Of a stretch of 64,000 bases of DNA, positions 53,738-62,760 are shown one piece after another. The translations under genes were made by a program, and so were the position numbers. Numbering within the stretch: the first letter of the stretch is position 1; every line of letters starts with the position of its first letter. The stretch is from the NCBI RefSeq assembly GCF_023008585.1, contig NZ_CP095390.1, positions 1,364,001-1,428,000 on the forward strand, in the 5' to 3' direction. The stretch is from Natribaculum breve (GTDB taxonomy: Archaea > Halobacteriota > Halobacteria > Halobacteriales > Natrialbaceae). The notes beneath the pieces are model-generated. The model ran no database searches and was not told where the DNA came from. It saw nothing but the letters and a program-made list of their open reading frames with translations.

Positions 53738-54286
53738 TCAGTAGTGCTGGAACAGGAGCGCGCGGACGTCGTCTTTCGTCTGGACGTCCTCGGTCGTCCC
53801 GTCGGGCAAGGTGACGCGATAGCGGTAGTCGGCCGACGGCGACTCCTCCCACTTGTCGTCGTGGGTCTCGAGTAAGTTCATCATGCGATCGAGCATGTCG
53901 TCGTCGCTTGCAGAGCCGTCGTCGTCCGCCGTCTCGCCTGGCTCTCCGTCGTCTGCCGCCTCCTCGGACGCGTCGTCTGCCGTCTCGACGTCGGCCGGGT
54001 TCGCCTCGTCCGCGAGGTCCTCGCCGTCGTCGACGTCCTCCGTATCCGCGTCTTCGTCGTAGGTGATCGTCTCCTCGTCGGTCGCCGACCGGGACGCGGC
54101 GTCGACGGCCGCGGCCGCGTCGAACTCGCCGTCGACCTCGAGGTCGCCGTCGAGGTTGTCGATCAGAAACTGGACCGCGTCGCGTTCGCGGACGAAGCCG
54201 TACTTGCCGACGACCTGGTCGTTGATCTCCTCTCGCAGGTGCTGGATGAACGCGTACTGCTCGTCCGTGACCTCGAGTGTCTTCAT
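53738..54286 (-). CDS. Uncharacterised acidic protein with N-terminal helix-rich domain
   Basis: 182 residues. Residues 1-55 (MKTLEVTDEQYAFIQHLREE, then AVQFLIDNL) look like a small ribbon-helix-helix or antitoxin-like module. Residues 60-135 are an Asp/Glu/Ala-rich disordered stretch. The end, YRYRVTLPDGTTEDVQTKDD, forms a short beta element. Family not named with confidence. Divergent from the redoxin gene. Confidence 0.7.
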   Translation of the reverse strand: MKTLEVTDEQYAFIQHLREEINDQVVGKYGFVRERDAVQFLIDNLDGDLEVDGEFDAAAAVDAASRSATDEETITYDEDADTEDVDDGEDLADEANPADVETADDASEEAADDGEPGETADDDGSASDDDMLDRMMNLLETHDDKWEESPSADYRYRVTLPDGTTEDVQTKDDVRALLFQHY

Positions 54287-54373
54287 ACCACCCCGATGTC
54301 GCGGCGAGTACATAATAGTTCGAGAGACGTTCCCGACGCCGGAACCGTTACAGCCGCCTCCGCAGCCCGGACG

Positions 54374-54379
54374 TTTAAG
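54374..54379 (+). promoter_or_regulatory. TATA box of the redoxin gene
   Basis: TTTAAG centred about 28 nt before the ATG; fits leaderless transcription. Confidence 0.55.
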
Positions 54380-54403
54380 CACGAACGGCGAAAACCTCCG
54401 GAC

Positions 54404-54985
54404 ATGGTCCTGACGGAGTCCGAATCCGAACTGCAGGAAGGCGACGCCGCACCCGCGTTCGAACTGCCCGGCACCGACGGCGAGACGTACACGCTCGAGT
54501 CGTTCGCCGACGGCGAGGCGTTGCTCGTCGTGTTCACGTGCAACCACTGTCCGTACGCCCAGGCGAAGTTCGACCTGCTGAACGACCTGGCCGACGAGTA
54601 CGACGACGTCTCGGTGGTCGGCATCAACCCTAACGACGCCGACGAGTACCCCGAGGACTCCTTCGAGAAGATGAAAGCGTACGTCGACGACGGGCGGATC
54701 GACTACGACGCCTACCTCCGCGACGAGTCCCAGGAAGTCGCCGCCGAGTACGGGGCCGTCTGCACGCCGGACCCGTTCCTCTTCGCCAACGCGGACGAGT
54801 CGGGAGACGGCGAGTTCCGCCTCGTCTATCACGGCCGACTCGACGACGCGCTCAACCCCGAGGACGAACCGACGCGGTTCCACATCCGGGAGGCAATCGA
54901 CGCCGTGCTCGCGGGCGACGACGTCGACCTCGAGTGGAAGCCGTCGCAGGGCTGTTCGATCAAGTGGAACGACGCCGGCGACTGA
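54404..54985 (+). CDS. Redoxin/thioredoxin-fold protein (AhpC/TSA-TlpA-like)
   Basis: 193 residues. Thioredoxin fold with FELPGTDGETYTLESF, the active site VFTCNHCPYAQAKFD (Cys pair C-N-H-C, about residues 46-49), VVGINPNDADEYPEDSF and the cis-Pro loop VCTPDPFLFA. A family of cytosolic thiol-dependent reductases or peroxiredoxin-like proteins, often about 190-200 residues. A further Cys occurs near the end (PSQGCSIKW). Its TGA stop is joined to a palindromic repeat. Confidence 0.88.
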   Translation: MVLTESESELQEGDAAPAFELPGTDGETYTLESFADGEALLVVFTCNHCPYAQAKFDLLNDLADEYDDVSVVGINPNDADEYPEDSFEKMKAYVDDGRIDYDAYLRDESQEVAAEYGAVCTPDPFLFANADESGDGEFRLVYHGRLDDALNPEDEPTRFHIREAIDAVLAGDDVDLEWKPSQGCSIKWNDAGD

Positions 54986-55063
54986 TACTGCCGGACGTAC
55001 GTCGTGAAAGATTCTCGCCGTCCCGGGGTGGCGAGAATCTTCACACAGTTACGTCCGATAGTA
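54986..55063. repeat. 78-bp palindromic element, family A, copy 2
   Basis: Identical to 25387-25464 except one base (A at 55045 instead of T). Same inner stem AAGATTCTCGCC/GGCGAGAATCTT (55008-55019 and 55030-55041). It begins immediately after the redoxin TGA (TGATAC junction) and is followed by TGATACCGAT, the start of a family B element. Confidence 0.92.
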
Positions 55064-55069
55064 TGATAC

Positions 55070-55141
55070 CGATAGCTGCGAGTCAGTTCCGGGGCACCCG
55101 TGACCCGCCTGCGGTCTCCCGGAACGCAGTCGCAGCCATCG
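55070..55141. repeat. 72-bp palindromic element, family B, copy 2
   Basis: Arms 55070-55093 and 55118-55141 match in 20 of 24 positions (CGATAGCTGCGAGTCAG against CGATGGCTGCGACTGCG). Same family as 44016-44090. Preceded by the same TGATACC junction, which here lies at the end of the family A copy, so two palindromes stand in tandem between the redoxin gene and the PNPOx-like gene. Confidence 0.8.
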
Positions 55142-55201
55142 TTCTGACGCCAACCGGGTTCCGCCGTCCCGTTCCAAGACTATTCGACGACTATACCAAC
55201 G

Positions 55202-55207
55202 CTTATC
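55202..55207 (+). promoter_or_regulatory. TATA-like box of the PNPOx-like gene
   Basis: CTTATC about 27 nt before the ATG; a second AT stretch, TTATTTAC (55213-55220), is too close to the start to fit. Confidence 0.45.
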
Positions 55208-55231
55208 ACTAGTTATTTACAACTATCCAGT

Positions 55232-55693
55232 ATGGATCGAACTGGGTCGTGGACGAGTATGTCGCAAGACGAGATGACAGCGTTCCTCCGAGAACGAGGC
55301 CACGGCGTCCTCGCGTTCGGTGACGAAGACGGCGGGTACGCCACGCCGATGTCGTTCGGGTTCGACGCCGACAATCGACAGTGTATCTTCCAGTTCGTGT
55401 TCGGATCGAACAGTACGAAGCGGACCTACGTCGAACGCGAAGCCACGGCGACGCTCGTCGTTCACGAACGGCCCGCGATCGACGACTGGCGAAGCGTCGT
55501 CGCCGAAGGCGACGTCGAACCGCTCTCGAACACCTCGGTACAGCGGGCTGCCGCCGTGTTCGCTGATCACGCGAACGTTACCAGCTTCGACGTGTTCGAC
55601 GATCCACTCGAGGAGGCCGACGTCGAGTGGTTCGAGTTCCAGATCCGGGAGATGAACGGTCGACAGGCGACCGCTCCGGGTACCGGCGGCTGA
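55232..55693 (+). CDS. Pyridoxamine 5'-phosphate oxidase-like flavin/F420-binding protein
   Basis: 153 residues, split-barrel fold. MTAFLRERGHGVLAFGDED and YATPMSFGFDADN are the family's opening strands; later, FQFVFGSNSTKRTYVERE and ATLVVHERPAIDDWRSV. Relatives bind FMN, F420 or heme; the specific role in haloarchaea is unknown, and vitamin B6 synthesis is not implied. The start is at MDRTGSW; a Met nine codons later is an alternative. Followed by a 116-nt gap with a weak inverted repeat and no gene. Confidence 0.82.
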   Translation: MDRTGSWTSMSQDEMTAFLRERGHGVLAFGDEDGGYATPMSFGFDADNRQCIFQFVFGSNSTKRTYVEREATATLVVHERPAIDDWRSVVAEGDVEPLSNTSVQRAAAVFADHANVTSFDVFDDPLEEADVEWFEFQIREMNGRQATAPGTGG

Positions 55694-55809
55694 TCTACAG
55701 TAACAACTGAAACGATGTACGCACTGCTCGCAGCGGCCAGTACTGACGCCGAGTCGCGAGCGGGCGTGCAACGACCGTCAGTGGCTACGATAGTATCCAG
55801 CCACGGTCG

Positions 55810-56892
55810 TCACTTCTGGACCGCACGACGGTACTGGATCGGCCACTCGAGGTCGCCGTCGAGGTCGCCCGCCGCGCGCAGGCCGAAGTACGGATCGCGG
55901 AGGAACTCCCGACCGACGAGGACGAGGTCGGCCCGATCGTTGCGAACGAGCGCGTCGGCCTGTTCTGGTTCGGTGATGCCGCCGACGGTCCCCACCGCCA
56001 GGTCGGTCTCGTCGCGGATCTTCTCGGCCAGCGGCACCTGGTAGTTCGGCCCCGCCGGGACCTGCTGGTCGGGGTGGAGTCCGCCCGAACTCACGTCGAT
56101 CAGGTCTGCGCCGAGCGATTCGAGGTCGCGGGCGAGCCTGACGGACTGCTCGAGCGTCCACGACTCCCGTTCGGGGAGCCAGTCGGTCCCCGAGATACGG
56201 ACGAAGACGGGTTTCTCGTCGGGCCAGACGTCGCGGACGGCCGCCGTAACCTCGCGGACGATCCGCGTTCGGTTCTCGAAACTCCCGCCGTACTCGTCTT
56301 CGCGGCGGTTCGTGACGGGCGAGAGGAACTCGTGGAGCAGGTAGCCGTGGGCGGCGTGGACCTCCGCGATCTCGAAGCCGGCCTCGAGCGACCGCTTTGC
56401 GGCGGTCCGAAACGCCTCGATCACCGTCTCGACGTCGTCGCGGTCCATCTCACACGTTGCCGGCGGGTCGCCGTCGAACGGGTACGCGTCGGGCGACGGC
56501 GAGCGGACCTCCCAGCCGCCGTCGTCGGGCTGGATCGGTTCGTTGCCCTCCCACGGACGGCTCTTGCTCGCCTTGTGTCCCGCGTGGGCGAGCTGGATTC
56601 CCGGGACGCCACCTTGCTCGCGGACGAACTCGGTGATCGGCTCGAGCGCCTCGGCGTGCTCGTCGCTCCAGATACCGAGGTCGTGCGCCGAGATGCGCCC
56701 GCGCGGTTCGACGGCGGTCGCCTCGGTCATCACGATCCCCGCACCACCGACGGCGCGACTGCCGAGGTGGACGCGGTGCCACTCGGTCGCCAGTCCGTCG
56801 CGGTCACAGGAGTACTGGCACATCGGCGAGACCGCGAGTCGATTCGGTACCTCGAGGTCGCGCAACTCGAGCGTCGAGAACAGCGCTGTCAT
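55810..56892 (-). CDS. NADH:flavin oxidoreductase, old yellow enzyme family (YqjM-like)
   Basis: 360 residues. FMN TIM barrel: NRLAVSPMCQYSCDRDGLA (with the Cys of thermophilic-like OYEs), IQLAHAGHKA, EVHAAHGYLLHEFLSP with the His pair that binds the substrate carbonyl, and LVLVGREFLRDP. Reduces activated C=C bonds using NAD(P)H. The start at MTALFSTL was chosen because the barrel begins there. Divergent from BtpA. Confidence 0.9.
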   Translation of the reverse strand: MTALFSTLELRDLEVPNRLAVSPMCQYSCDRDGLATEWHRVHLGSRAVGGAGIVMTEATAVEPRGRISAHDLGIWSDEHAEALEPITEFVREQGGVPGIQLAHAGHKASKSRPWEGNEPIQPDDGGWEVRSPSPDAYPFDGDPPATCEMDRDDVETVIEAFRTAAKRSLEAGFEIAEVHAAHGYLLHEFLSPVTNRREDEYGGSFENRTRIVREVTAAVRDVWPDEKPVFVRISGTDWLPERESWTLEQSVRLARDLESLGADLIDVSSGGLHPDQQVPAGPNYQVPLAEKIRDETDLAVGTVGGITEPEQADALVRNDRADLVLVGREFLRDPYFGLRAAGDLDGDLEWPIQYRRAVQK

Positions 56893-57010
56893 CGTCGCGG
56901 CTAGTGACCGGGGAGTGAAAGCCACCCCGAATGGCGACGGCTTTGCCGGGGCCACGCTCGCGTAGCTCCGGACACCCGCTCTTAACACCGCTCGCACCCG
57001 AGCACAGGGT

Positions 57011-57826
57011 ATGATCCTCTCGGAGACGTTCGACGTCGATCGACCCGTCGTGGGCATGATCCACCTGCCGCCGCTGCCCGGCTCGCCGGAATTCGACGGC
57101 GACCGCGAGGCGATCTGCGAGCGGATGCTCGCGGACGCGACCGCCCTCGCCGACGGCGGCGTCGACGCCGTGTTACTCGAGAACTTCGGCGACGTGCCGT
57201 TCTACCCCGACGACGTGCCGAAATCGACCGTCGCCGAGATGGCGTCACTGGCGACCGCGTTGACCGACGCAGTTGACGTACCCGTCGGGATCAACGTCCT
57301 GCGAAACGACGCGATCGCGGCGCTGTCGATCGCTGCCGCGGCAGGAGCCGCGTTCGTCCGCGTGAACGTCCACGTCGGGGCGGCCGTCACCGACCAGGGC
57401 GTCCTCGAGGGGAGAGCCCACGAGACACTCAGACACCGGGACCGACTCGAGGCGGACGTCGCCGTCCTCGCCGACGTCCACGTCAAACACGCGACGCCGA
57501 TGGGCGACGTCGGCCTCGAGCGGGCGACCCGGGAGACGCTCGAGCGCGGCCGTGCGGACGGCGTGATCGTCTCCGGGCGTGGGACCGGCGAGCAGACGGC
57601 GCTGGCGGACGTCGAACGCGTCGCGGCCGTCGCCGACGGACTCGAGCGCTCTCCGCCCGTCTTCGTCGGCAGCGGCGTGACGGCGTCCTCCGTCGGGGAC
57701 GCGTTCGACGCCGGGGCCGACGGCGTGATCGTCGGCACTGCGCTCAAACGAGACGGCGAGACGACCGCGCCAGTCGCTCGAGAGCGCGTCGAGCGATTCG
57801 TGGCGGCGGCCGCTCGCTCTCGGTAG
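57011..57826 (+). CDS. BtpA/SgcQ family TIM-barrel protein
   Basis: 271 residues. VVGMIHLPPLPGSPEF, GVDAVLLENFGDVPF, INVLRNDAIAALSIAAAAG, RVNVHVGAAVTDQG and VFVGSGVTASSV are the characteristic BtpA segments of a TIM barrel. BtpA proteins have been linked to photosystem I assembly in cyanobacteria, but archaeal members have an unknown enzymatic role. Cytosolic. Single gene, divergent from the OYE gene. Confidence 0.88.
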   Translation: MILSETFDVDRPVVGMIHLPPLPGSPEFDGDREAICERMLADATALADGGVDAVLLENFGDVPFYPDDVPKSTVAEMASLATALTDAVDVPVGINVLRNDAIAALSIAAAAGAAFVRVNVHVGAAVTDQGVLEGRAHETLRHRDRLEADVAVLADVHVKHATPMGDVGLERATRETLERGRADGVIVSGRGTGEQTALADVERVAAVADGLERSPPVFVGSGVTASSVGDAFDAGADGVIVGTALKRDGETTAPVARERVERFVAAAARSR

Positions 57827-57927
57827 GCCGATCGCTCGAGCGACCGTCGCCGGTCGCGTTCGAGATCATCACGACCGACGACCGACGCCGCGAGCCGAAA
57901 AAAGCGCGTCTGGACGGCGATTCGTCT

Positions 57928-59331
57928 CTAGTCGAGTTCTTCTGCGTCCGTCTCGAGCGGCGCGGACGCCGACGACGAGCCGGAGACGGTGTACATCGCG
58001 ACCCCGAGGACGACCCAGAAGAGGATGATGCCCCACTCGTGTGGCCACGAGAGCGCCGACGGCGCGCCCGGCAGGTAGAGGCCGACGAAGAACGTCGTCA
58101 GGACGAGTGCAACGGCACCGAACCCGTAACCGAATGGGAGCTCGAGCGGTCGATCCATCTCCGGTTCGCGGTAGCGAAGCACCAGGAAGGAGATGACGAC
58201 GAGCACCCACGCGACGACGAGGCCGAACCCGCCCGCGTTGACGATCCAGATCAGCATCTGCTCGCCGAAAAGCGGCGAGAAGATCGAGAGGCCGCCGATG
58301 AGGGCCAGCGCGCTCGAGGGCGTGTTGTGCTCGGCGTGGAGCGTGCTCAGCTGCTCGGGGAGCATGCCGGAGTCGGCGAGCGCGTAGATGGCACGGCTGG
58401 CACCGAGCAGGAACGAGTTCCAGCTCGTGAGGATGCCCGCGATGCCGGCGATCGCCATGATGCGGCCGATGGTCTGGCTGTCGAAGATCGCTGCCATCGC
58501 CGACGCGGCCGGCAGCGAGCTGTCGACGAGTTCCGAGCCGGGCATCGCCTGTCCGGACGCCCAGATGACGGCGATGTAAAAGAGGGCAGCGAGCGTGACC
58601 GACGCCGGAATGAGGAGGCCGAGGAGCTTCGGCGAGACGTCGGCCTCACCTGCCGCCTGTGGGATGACGTCGAAGCCGACGAACATGAACGGCGTCATGA
58701 TGGCGACCGTGAACACGCCAGCCATGCCGGCACCGGCAAACGGCGGCGTCGACGGCGACTGTCCGTTCGCCACGGCACCGATCGCGAGCGTGACGCCCGC
58801 CAGGCCGATGACGAGCGCCAGGATCGTCTGGAACTGCGCTGCAGGCCGCACGCCGCGGTAGTTGAGGAACGTCATCACGATGGCACCGATCGCGCCGACG
58901 AGGACCCACGTGGCGTAGACCGGCTGGCCGGCGACCGTCCAGAGCTCGATGGCGTTGAAGCCGGGGACGACGTACGCGAGTGCCGACGGCAACGCGACGA
59001 CCTCGAAGACGACGACGCCGACGTAGCCGAGCACGAGCGCCCACGTGCACACGAACGACCCGAGGGGGCCGAGAGCCCGGAGGCTGTACACGTGTTCGCC
59101 GCCGACGAACGGCATCGCCGACGCGAGTTCACCGTAAATCAGTCCGACGACCGAAACCATCACACCCCCGAGGACGAACGCGAGGATCGATCCGAGGACA
59201 CCACCCTCGTTGACCCAGTATCCCGTCTGAATGATCCATCCCCATCCGATCATCGCGCCGAACGCCAGGACGAAGACGTCACGCTTCGTCAGAACGCGTT
59301 CGAACTTGTTATTCGTTGTCTCGTGATCCAT
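57928..59331 (-). CDS. APC superfamily amino acid/amine permease
   Basis: 467 residues with twelve membrane helices. KRDVFVLAFGAMIGWGWII at helix 1 holds the substrate-backbone motif G-x-G of APC transporters; FMFVGFDVIPQAAGEA at helix 6 is the second substrate site. The tail after the last helix is Ser/Ala/Glu-rich. Imports an amino acid, polyamine or similar. The start MDHETTNNK fits; upstream is AT-rich. The genes for a CoA-transferase and a class III PLP enzyme are close by. Confidence 0.9.
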   Translation of the reverse strand: MDHETTNNKFERVLTKRDVFVLAFGAMIGWGWIIQTGYWVNEGGVLGSILAFVLGGVMVSVVGLIYGELASAMPFVGGEHVYSLRALGPLGSFVCTWALVLGYVGVVVFEVVALPSALAYVVPGFNAIELWTVAGQPVYATWVLVGAIGAIVMTFLNYRGVRPAAQFQTILALVIGLAGVTLAIGAVANGQSPSTPPFAGAGMAGVFTVAIMTPFMFVGFDVIPQAAGEADVSPKLLGLLIPASVTLAALFYIAVIWASGQAMPGSELVDSSLPAASAMAAIFDSQTIGRIMAIAGIAGILTSWNSFLLGASRAIYALADSGMLPEQLSTLHAEHNTPSSALALIGGLSIFSPLFGEQMLIWIVNAGGFGLVVAWVLVVISFLVLRYREPEMDRPLELPFGYGFGAVALVLTTFFVGLYLPGAPSALSWPHEWGIILFWVVLGVAMYTVSGSSSASAPLETDAEELD

Positions 59332-59509
59332 GGGCTGAGGATTCTTATCATGGGCTATAAATCTAACTATATTCGAAAATCAGGATAGTATTCGAACGTA
59401 GTCCGACATATCACACAATATTTCACGTTAACGTGTCGGCAACCACGGCAGGCAAACTGGACGGACAGCGACCGTAACCGTCCCGAACTGGAGTAGTTCG
59501 ACCGGAGCG

Positions 59510-60736
59510 TCAGATCACGTCGTCGTTCTCGAGTTCTCCGATCTCGGCCTCGGTGTATCCCACCTCTGCGAGGATCTCGTGGGTGTGTTCCCCGAGTTCC
59601 GGCGGATGTCGATCCACGGTCGTCGTGTTGTGCGAGAAGTGCATGGGGCTGCCGGCCATCTCGATCGTCCCCGCGGACGGGTGTTCGACCGTCTCGTGCA
59701 TCCCCCGCGCACGGATCTGCGGGTTTTCGAAGACGTCTTCCATGTCTTTGACGTCGCTGGCCGGCACGTCGTGTGCGTCGAACCGCTCGAGGACGTCGGC
59801 CGTCGACCGGTCGCTCAGTTCCGACTCGACGATCGCGTCGAGTTCGGCGCGGTTCTCGACGCGGTCGGCGTTGGTGGCGAATCGGTCGTCGTCGACGAGG
59901 TCCTCGCGCTCGAGTGCGGCACAGAACCGGGGCCAGATGTGCTCGGAGGCGACGGCGACGACGACGTAGCCGTCGGCGGTCGGGACGGCCTGATAGGGGG
60001 CGATCGTCGGGTGTTTGCTGCCCATCCGCCCCGGCGGGTCGCCGGTCGCGAAGTAGTACGAGGCCATGTACGACATCCAGGCGACCTGTCCGTCGAGCAG
60101 ACTGACGTCGATCTTCTGTCCGGTGCCGTCGCCGAGTTCGCGATAGAGGAGCGCCGAGAGAATCGCCTGCGTGGCGTACATGCCCGCACCGATGTCGGCG
60201 ATCGCGACGCCGACGCGGACCGGCGGGCCGTCTTCCTCGCCGGTGATGCTCATCAGCCCGCCCTCGGCCTGCATGATGACGTCGTAGGCCGGCCGGTCGC
60301 GGTCGGGTCCCCACTCGCCGTACCCCGAGAGCGAACAGTAGACGAGACCGGGGTTTTCCGACGATAGCGTCTCGAAGTCGAGTCCCCACTCTTCCATCTT
60401 CCCGACGCGGAAGTTCTCGACGAGGACGTCCGCCTCGGCGGCGAGCCGTCGGAACACCTCGCGGCCCTCGTCGGTCGAGAGATCGAGCGTCATCGAGCGC
60501 TTGTTCCGGTTGACGCTCACGTAGTAGGCGCTCTCGTCGCTGTCGCCGTACGTCGGGGGGTGCCACGCCCGCGTCTGGTCGCCGCCGTCGGGTCGTTCGA
60601 CCTTGATCACCTCCGCACCGAGGTCGCCGAGTTGCATCGTACAGAACGGGCCGACGAGCACCCGCGAGGCGTCGAGAACCGTGATCCCCTCGAGCGGTCC
60701 CGTCTCCGTGTCGGGGGTTCGGGCTTCGCCCGTCAT
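59510..60736 (-). CDS. CaiB/BaiF family CoA-transferase
   Basis: 408 residues, usual length for family III CoA-transferases. GITVLDASRVLVGPFCTMQL, LGAEVIKVERPDGGD, NRNKRSMTLDLS, VENFRVGKMEEWGLD and catalytic Asp D152 in PAYDVIMQAEGG. Transfers CoA between carboxylic acids such as formate/oxalate, carnitine or succinyl/citramalyl partners; the substrate is open. On the same strand as the APC permease, 178 nt upstream of it, and divergent from the class III PLP enzyme. Confidence 0.92.
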   Translation of the reverse strand: MTGEARTPDTETGPLEGITVLDASRVLVGPFCTMQLGDLGAEVIKVERPDGGDQTRAWHPPTYGDSDESAYYVSVNRNKRSMTLDLSTDEGREVFRRLAAEADVLVENFRVGKMEEWGLDFETLSSENPGLVYCSLSGYGEWGPDRDRPAYDVIMQAEGGLMSITGEEDGPPVRVGVAIADIGAGMYATQAILSALLYRELGDGTGQKIDVSLLDGQVAWMSYMASYYFATGDPPGRMGSKHPTIAPYQAVPTADGYVVVAVASEHIWPRFCAALEREDLVDDDRFATNADRVENRAELDAIVESELSDRSTADVLERFDAHDVPASDVKDMEDVFENPQIRARGMHETVEHPSAGTIEMAGSPMHFSHNTTTVDRHPPELGEHTHEILAEVGYTEAEIGELENDDVI

Positions 60737-61153
60737 CGCGACGCGAGAGCAGGAGTACCGATACGGTTCTGACCCGGAGGCGACCTCGAGAGGCCGTACG
60801 TCCGTTCGTCGGCGTCGGGGCGTGCCCGGGCAGCGTACTGGACGGTTCGGTTCTCCTGTGAGGGGGACGCCCCCGGATCGACGTAATCGAGCATCTTCCG
60901 AAGATCACTCCCAAGTCGTATTAAGAATTAGGACGGAAGTCAACGTACGAATAAATAATTAGGATTGTGCACCGGGGATCGGAATTCGAATCCACCACCG
61001 ATCGAACGCCAGGTCGATCCACGGTCGTCGACGCCACGACGAGCCGCTCGATAGGATAGGAGACACCGGCGAATAGTCGGATATCGTTCAGGAATCGCTC
61101 TTGTTTTGGCTCCAGAAACAAGATATTTGTAATACAGGAGATTACGTCCGATC
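60737..61153. other. 417-nt divergent intergenic region
   Basis: Between the CoA-transferase (leftward) and the class III PLP enzyme (rightward). The right half (60915-61150) is AT-rich with several TATA-like stretches (GTATTAAGAATTAGG, AATAAATAATTAGG, GATATTTG), suggesting a regulated promoter. A 66-codon leftward frame (60921-61121) has no recognisable features. GAATTCGAATCC at about 60980 recalls a tRNA T-loop but the flanks do not pair. Confidence 0.5.
61122..61130 (+). promoter_or_regulatory. TATA box of the class III PLP enzyme
   Basis: GATATTTGT centred about 28 nt before the ATG. Confidence 0.55.
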
Positions 61154-62518
61154 ATGGCCGACCAGCAACCGATAACCGATATCCACTTCGACGACGCACC
61201 TCGCGTCGAGACGAAAATCCCCGGACCCAACTCGCAGGAGTTACTCGAGCGACAGCGAGAGATCGACAGCAACGCCGTCGCGTACCCGAAGACGATCCCG
61301 ATCGCGATCGAAGAGGCCAAGGGTGCGACGCTGCGCGACGCCGACGGGAACACGTTTCTCGACTTCTTCGCCGGTATCGGCGTCCTGAACGTCGGCCACT
61401 CGAACCCGTACGTCCTCGAGGCGGTCCAGGAACAGACCGAGAAAGTCGTCCACACCGTCGACTTCCCGACGGAAGCGCGACTCGACCTCATCGAGAAGCT
61501 AAACGAGATCGCACCCGGCGCGCTGCCGGACAACAACCGCGTCGTCTTCGGTGGCCCGACCGGCAGCGACGCCATCGAGGCGACGATCAAACTCGCCAAG
61601 TACAACACCGGCGGCGACGGTCTGATCGCCTTCCGCGGTGCGTACCACGGCGGGAGCGCGGGCGCGTTGAGTCTCACTGCCGGCAAGAAGTACAAAGAAG
61701 ACTACGCACCGCTGCTGTCGAACGTCCACCACGTTCCCTACCCGTACCCACAGCAGCAGGGGCTGTCACCCGACGAGTCCCGCGAGATGGCGCTGAACAA
61801 CGTCCGGGAACTGCTCGAGGACCCCTACAGCGGCATGGCAAACCCGGCCGGCATCTGGGTCGAGCCGATCCAGGGTGAAGGCGGGATCGTGACGCCGCCG
61901 GAGGGATTCCTCCCGGGACTGAAAGAGATCGCCGACGACAACGGAATTCCGCTCATCGTCGACGAGATCCAGACCGGATTTGGACGAACCGGCCAGTGGT
62001 TCGCGAGCGACTGGTACGACGTCACGCCGGACGTGATGCCGATGGCGAAAGCGATCGGCGGCATCGGCCTGCCGCTGTCGGGAACGATGTACCACGAGGA
62101 TCTCGACACGTGGGATGCGGGCGGTCACGTCGGCACCTACCGCGGGAACGCGCCCGCGATGATCGGCGGCGTCCGCGCGATCGAGTACATCCAGGACAAC
62201 GACCTCCTCGCGCACGCACGAGACGTCGGCGAGTACATGCGCGACCAGTTGCGCGCACTCCAGGACGAGACGGACCTCCTCGTCGACGTGCGCGGTCGGG
62301 GCATGTTCACCGGCGCGGAGTTCGCCGGCGACGACGACCGAACCGGCAAGGAACTGGTCAAAGACGTCCAGCAGTACTGTTACGAACACGGCGTGCTCGT
62401 CTGGTCTGCCGGCCGCCGCGGGAACGTCCTCCGGATAATCCCGCCGCTCGTCCTGACCGAGGAACAGGCCGAAATCGGCATGGAGATCGTCGCCGACGCG
62501 ATTCGAGAACAGGTATAG
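61154..62518 (+). CDS. Class III PLP-dependent aminotransferase or amino-acid racemase
   Basis: 454 residues. PLP-lysine K299 in [10 protein letters not shown]270 in [32 protein letters not shown] (132-150) for the phosphate, and [16 protein letters not shown]. Similar to archaeal class III enzymes annotated as 4-aminobutyrate/ornithine aminotransferases; VHHVPYPY and [13 protein letters not shown] also resemble the broad-specificity amino-acid racemases of this family in Thermococcales. Substrate not settled. Leaderless. An Lrp regulator follows 240 nt downstream; permease and CoA-transferase genes lie upstream in the opposite direction. Confidence 0.85.
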   Translation: MADQQPITDIHFDDAPRVETKIPGPNSQELLERQREIDSNAVAYPKTIPIAIEEAKGATLRDADGNTFLDFFAGIGVLNVGHSNPYVLEAVQEQTEKVVHTVDFPTEARLDLIEKLNEIAPGALPDNNRVVFGGPTGSDAIEATIKLAKYNTGGDGLIAFRGAYHGGSAGALSLTAGKKYKEDYAPLLSNVHHVPYPYPQQQGLSPDESREMALNNVRELLEDPYSGMANPAGIWVEPIQGEGGIVTPPEGFLPGLKEIADDNGIPLIVDEIQTGFGRTGQWFASDWYDVTPDVMPMAKAIGGIGLPLSGTMYHEDLDTWDAGGHVGTYRGNAPAMIGGVRAIEYIQDNDLLAHARDVGEYMRDQLRALQDETDLLVDVRGRGMFTGAEFAGDDDRTGKELVKDVQQYCYEHGVLVWSAGRRGNVLRIIPPLVLTEEQAEIGMEIVADAIREQV

Positions 62519-62760
62519 ACGCTCGTCCGATCGATCTCTGCTGTTCTAGACAGTAATCGAATCCTTGGAAAGAATTATGGCTATCCCTCGACCAGTGTCG
62601 CGTACCGACGTCGTCGCTCGCGCGCTCGAGTCCGACGACTGCCACGCGCTCACCGAAGGGCGACTCTCTCGAGGGGGATAACCCGAGTGTACGCGACGCG
62701 CACGCGTACACGGGACGAACGGTCACGGCCGCCGAAACGAGGTCGTCACAGGCACAACAC

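Noticed and set aside
55694..55809. Weak inverted repeat (CAGTACTGACG and CGTCAGTGG) between the PNPOx-like and OYE genes
   Set aside because: Arms match poorly beyond ten bases and do not resemble the other families well enough to call an element.
60975..61050. Possible tRNA (GAATTCGAATCC resembling a T-loop)
   Set aside because: The bases around the loop do not pair as a T-stem and no acceptor, D or anticodon stems can be drawn.
60921..61121. 66-codon leftward frame in the divergent promoter region
   Set aside because: Covers the TATA-rich promoter DNA, has no recognisable features and no good start signal.
62578..62682. 34-codon frame upstream of the second Lrp gene
   Set aside because: Short, Arg-rich, no domain and no supporting promoter or conservation evidence.
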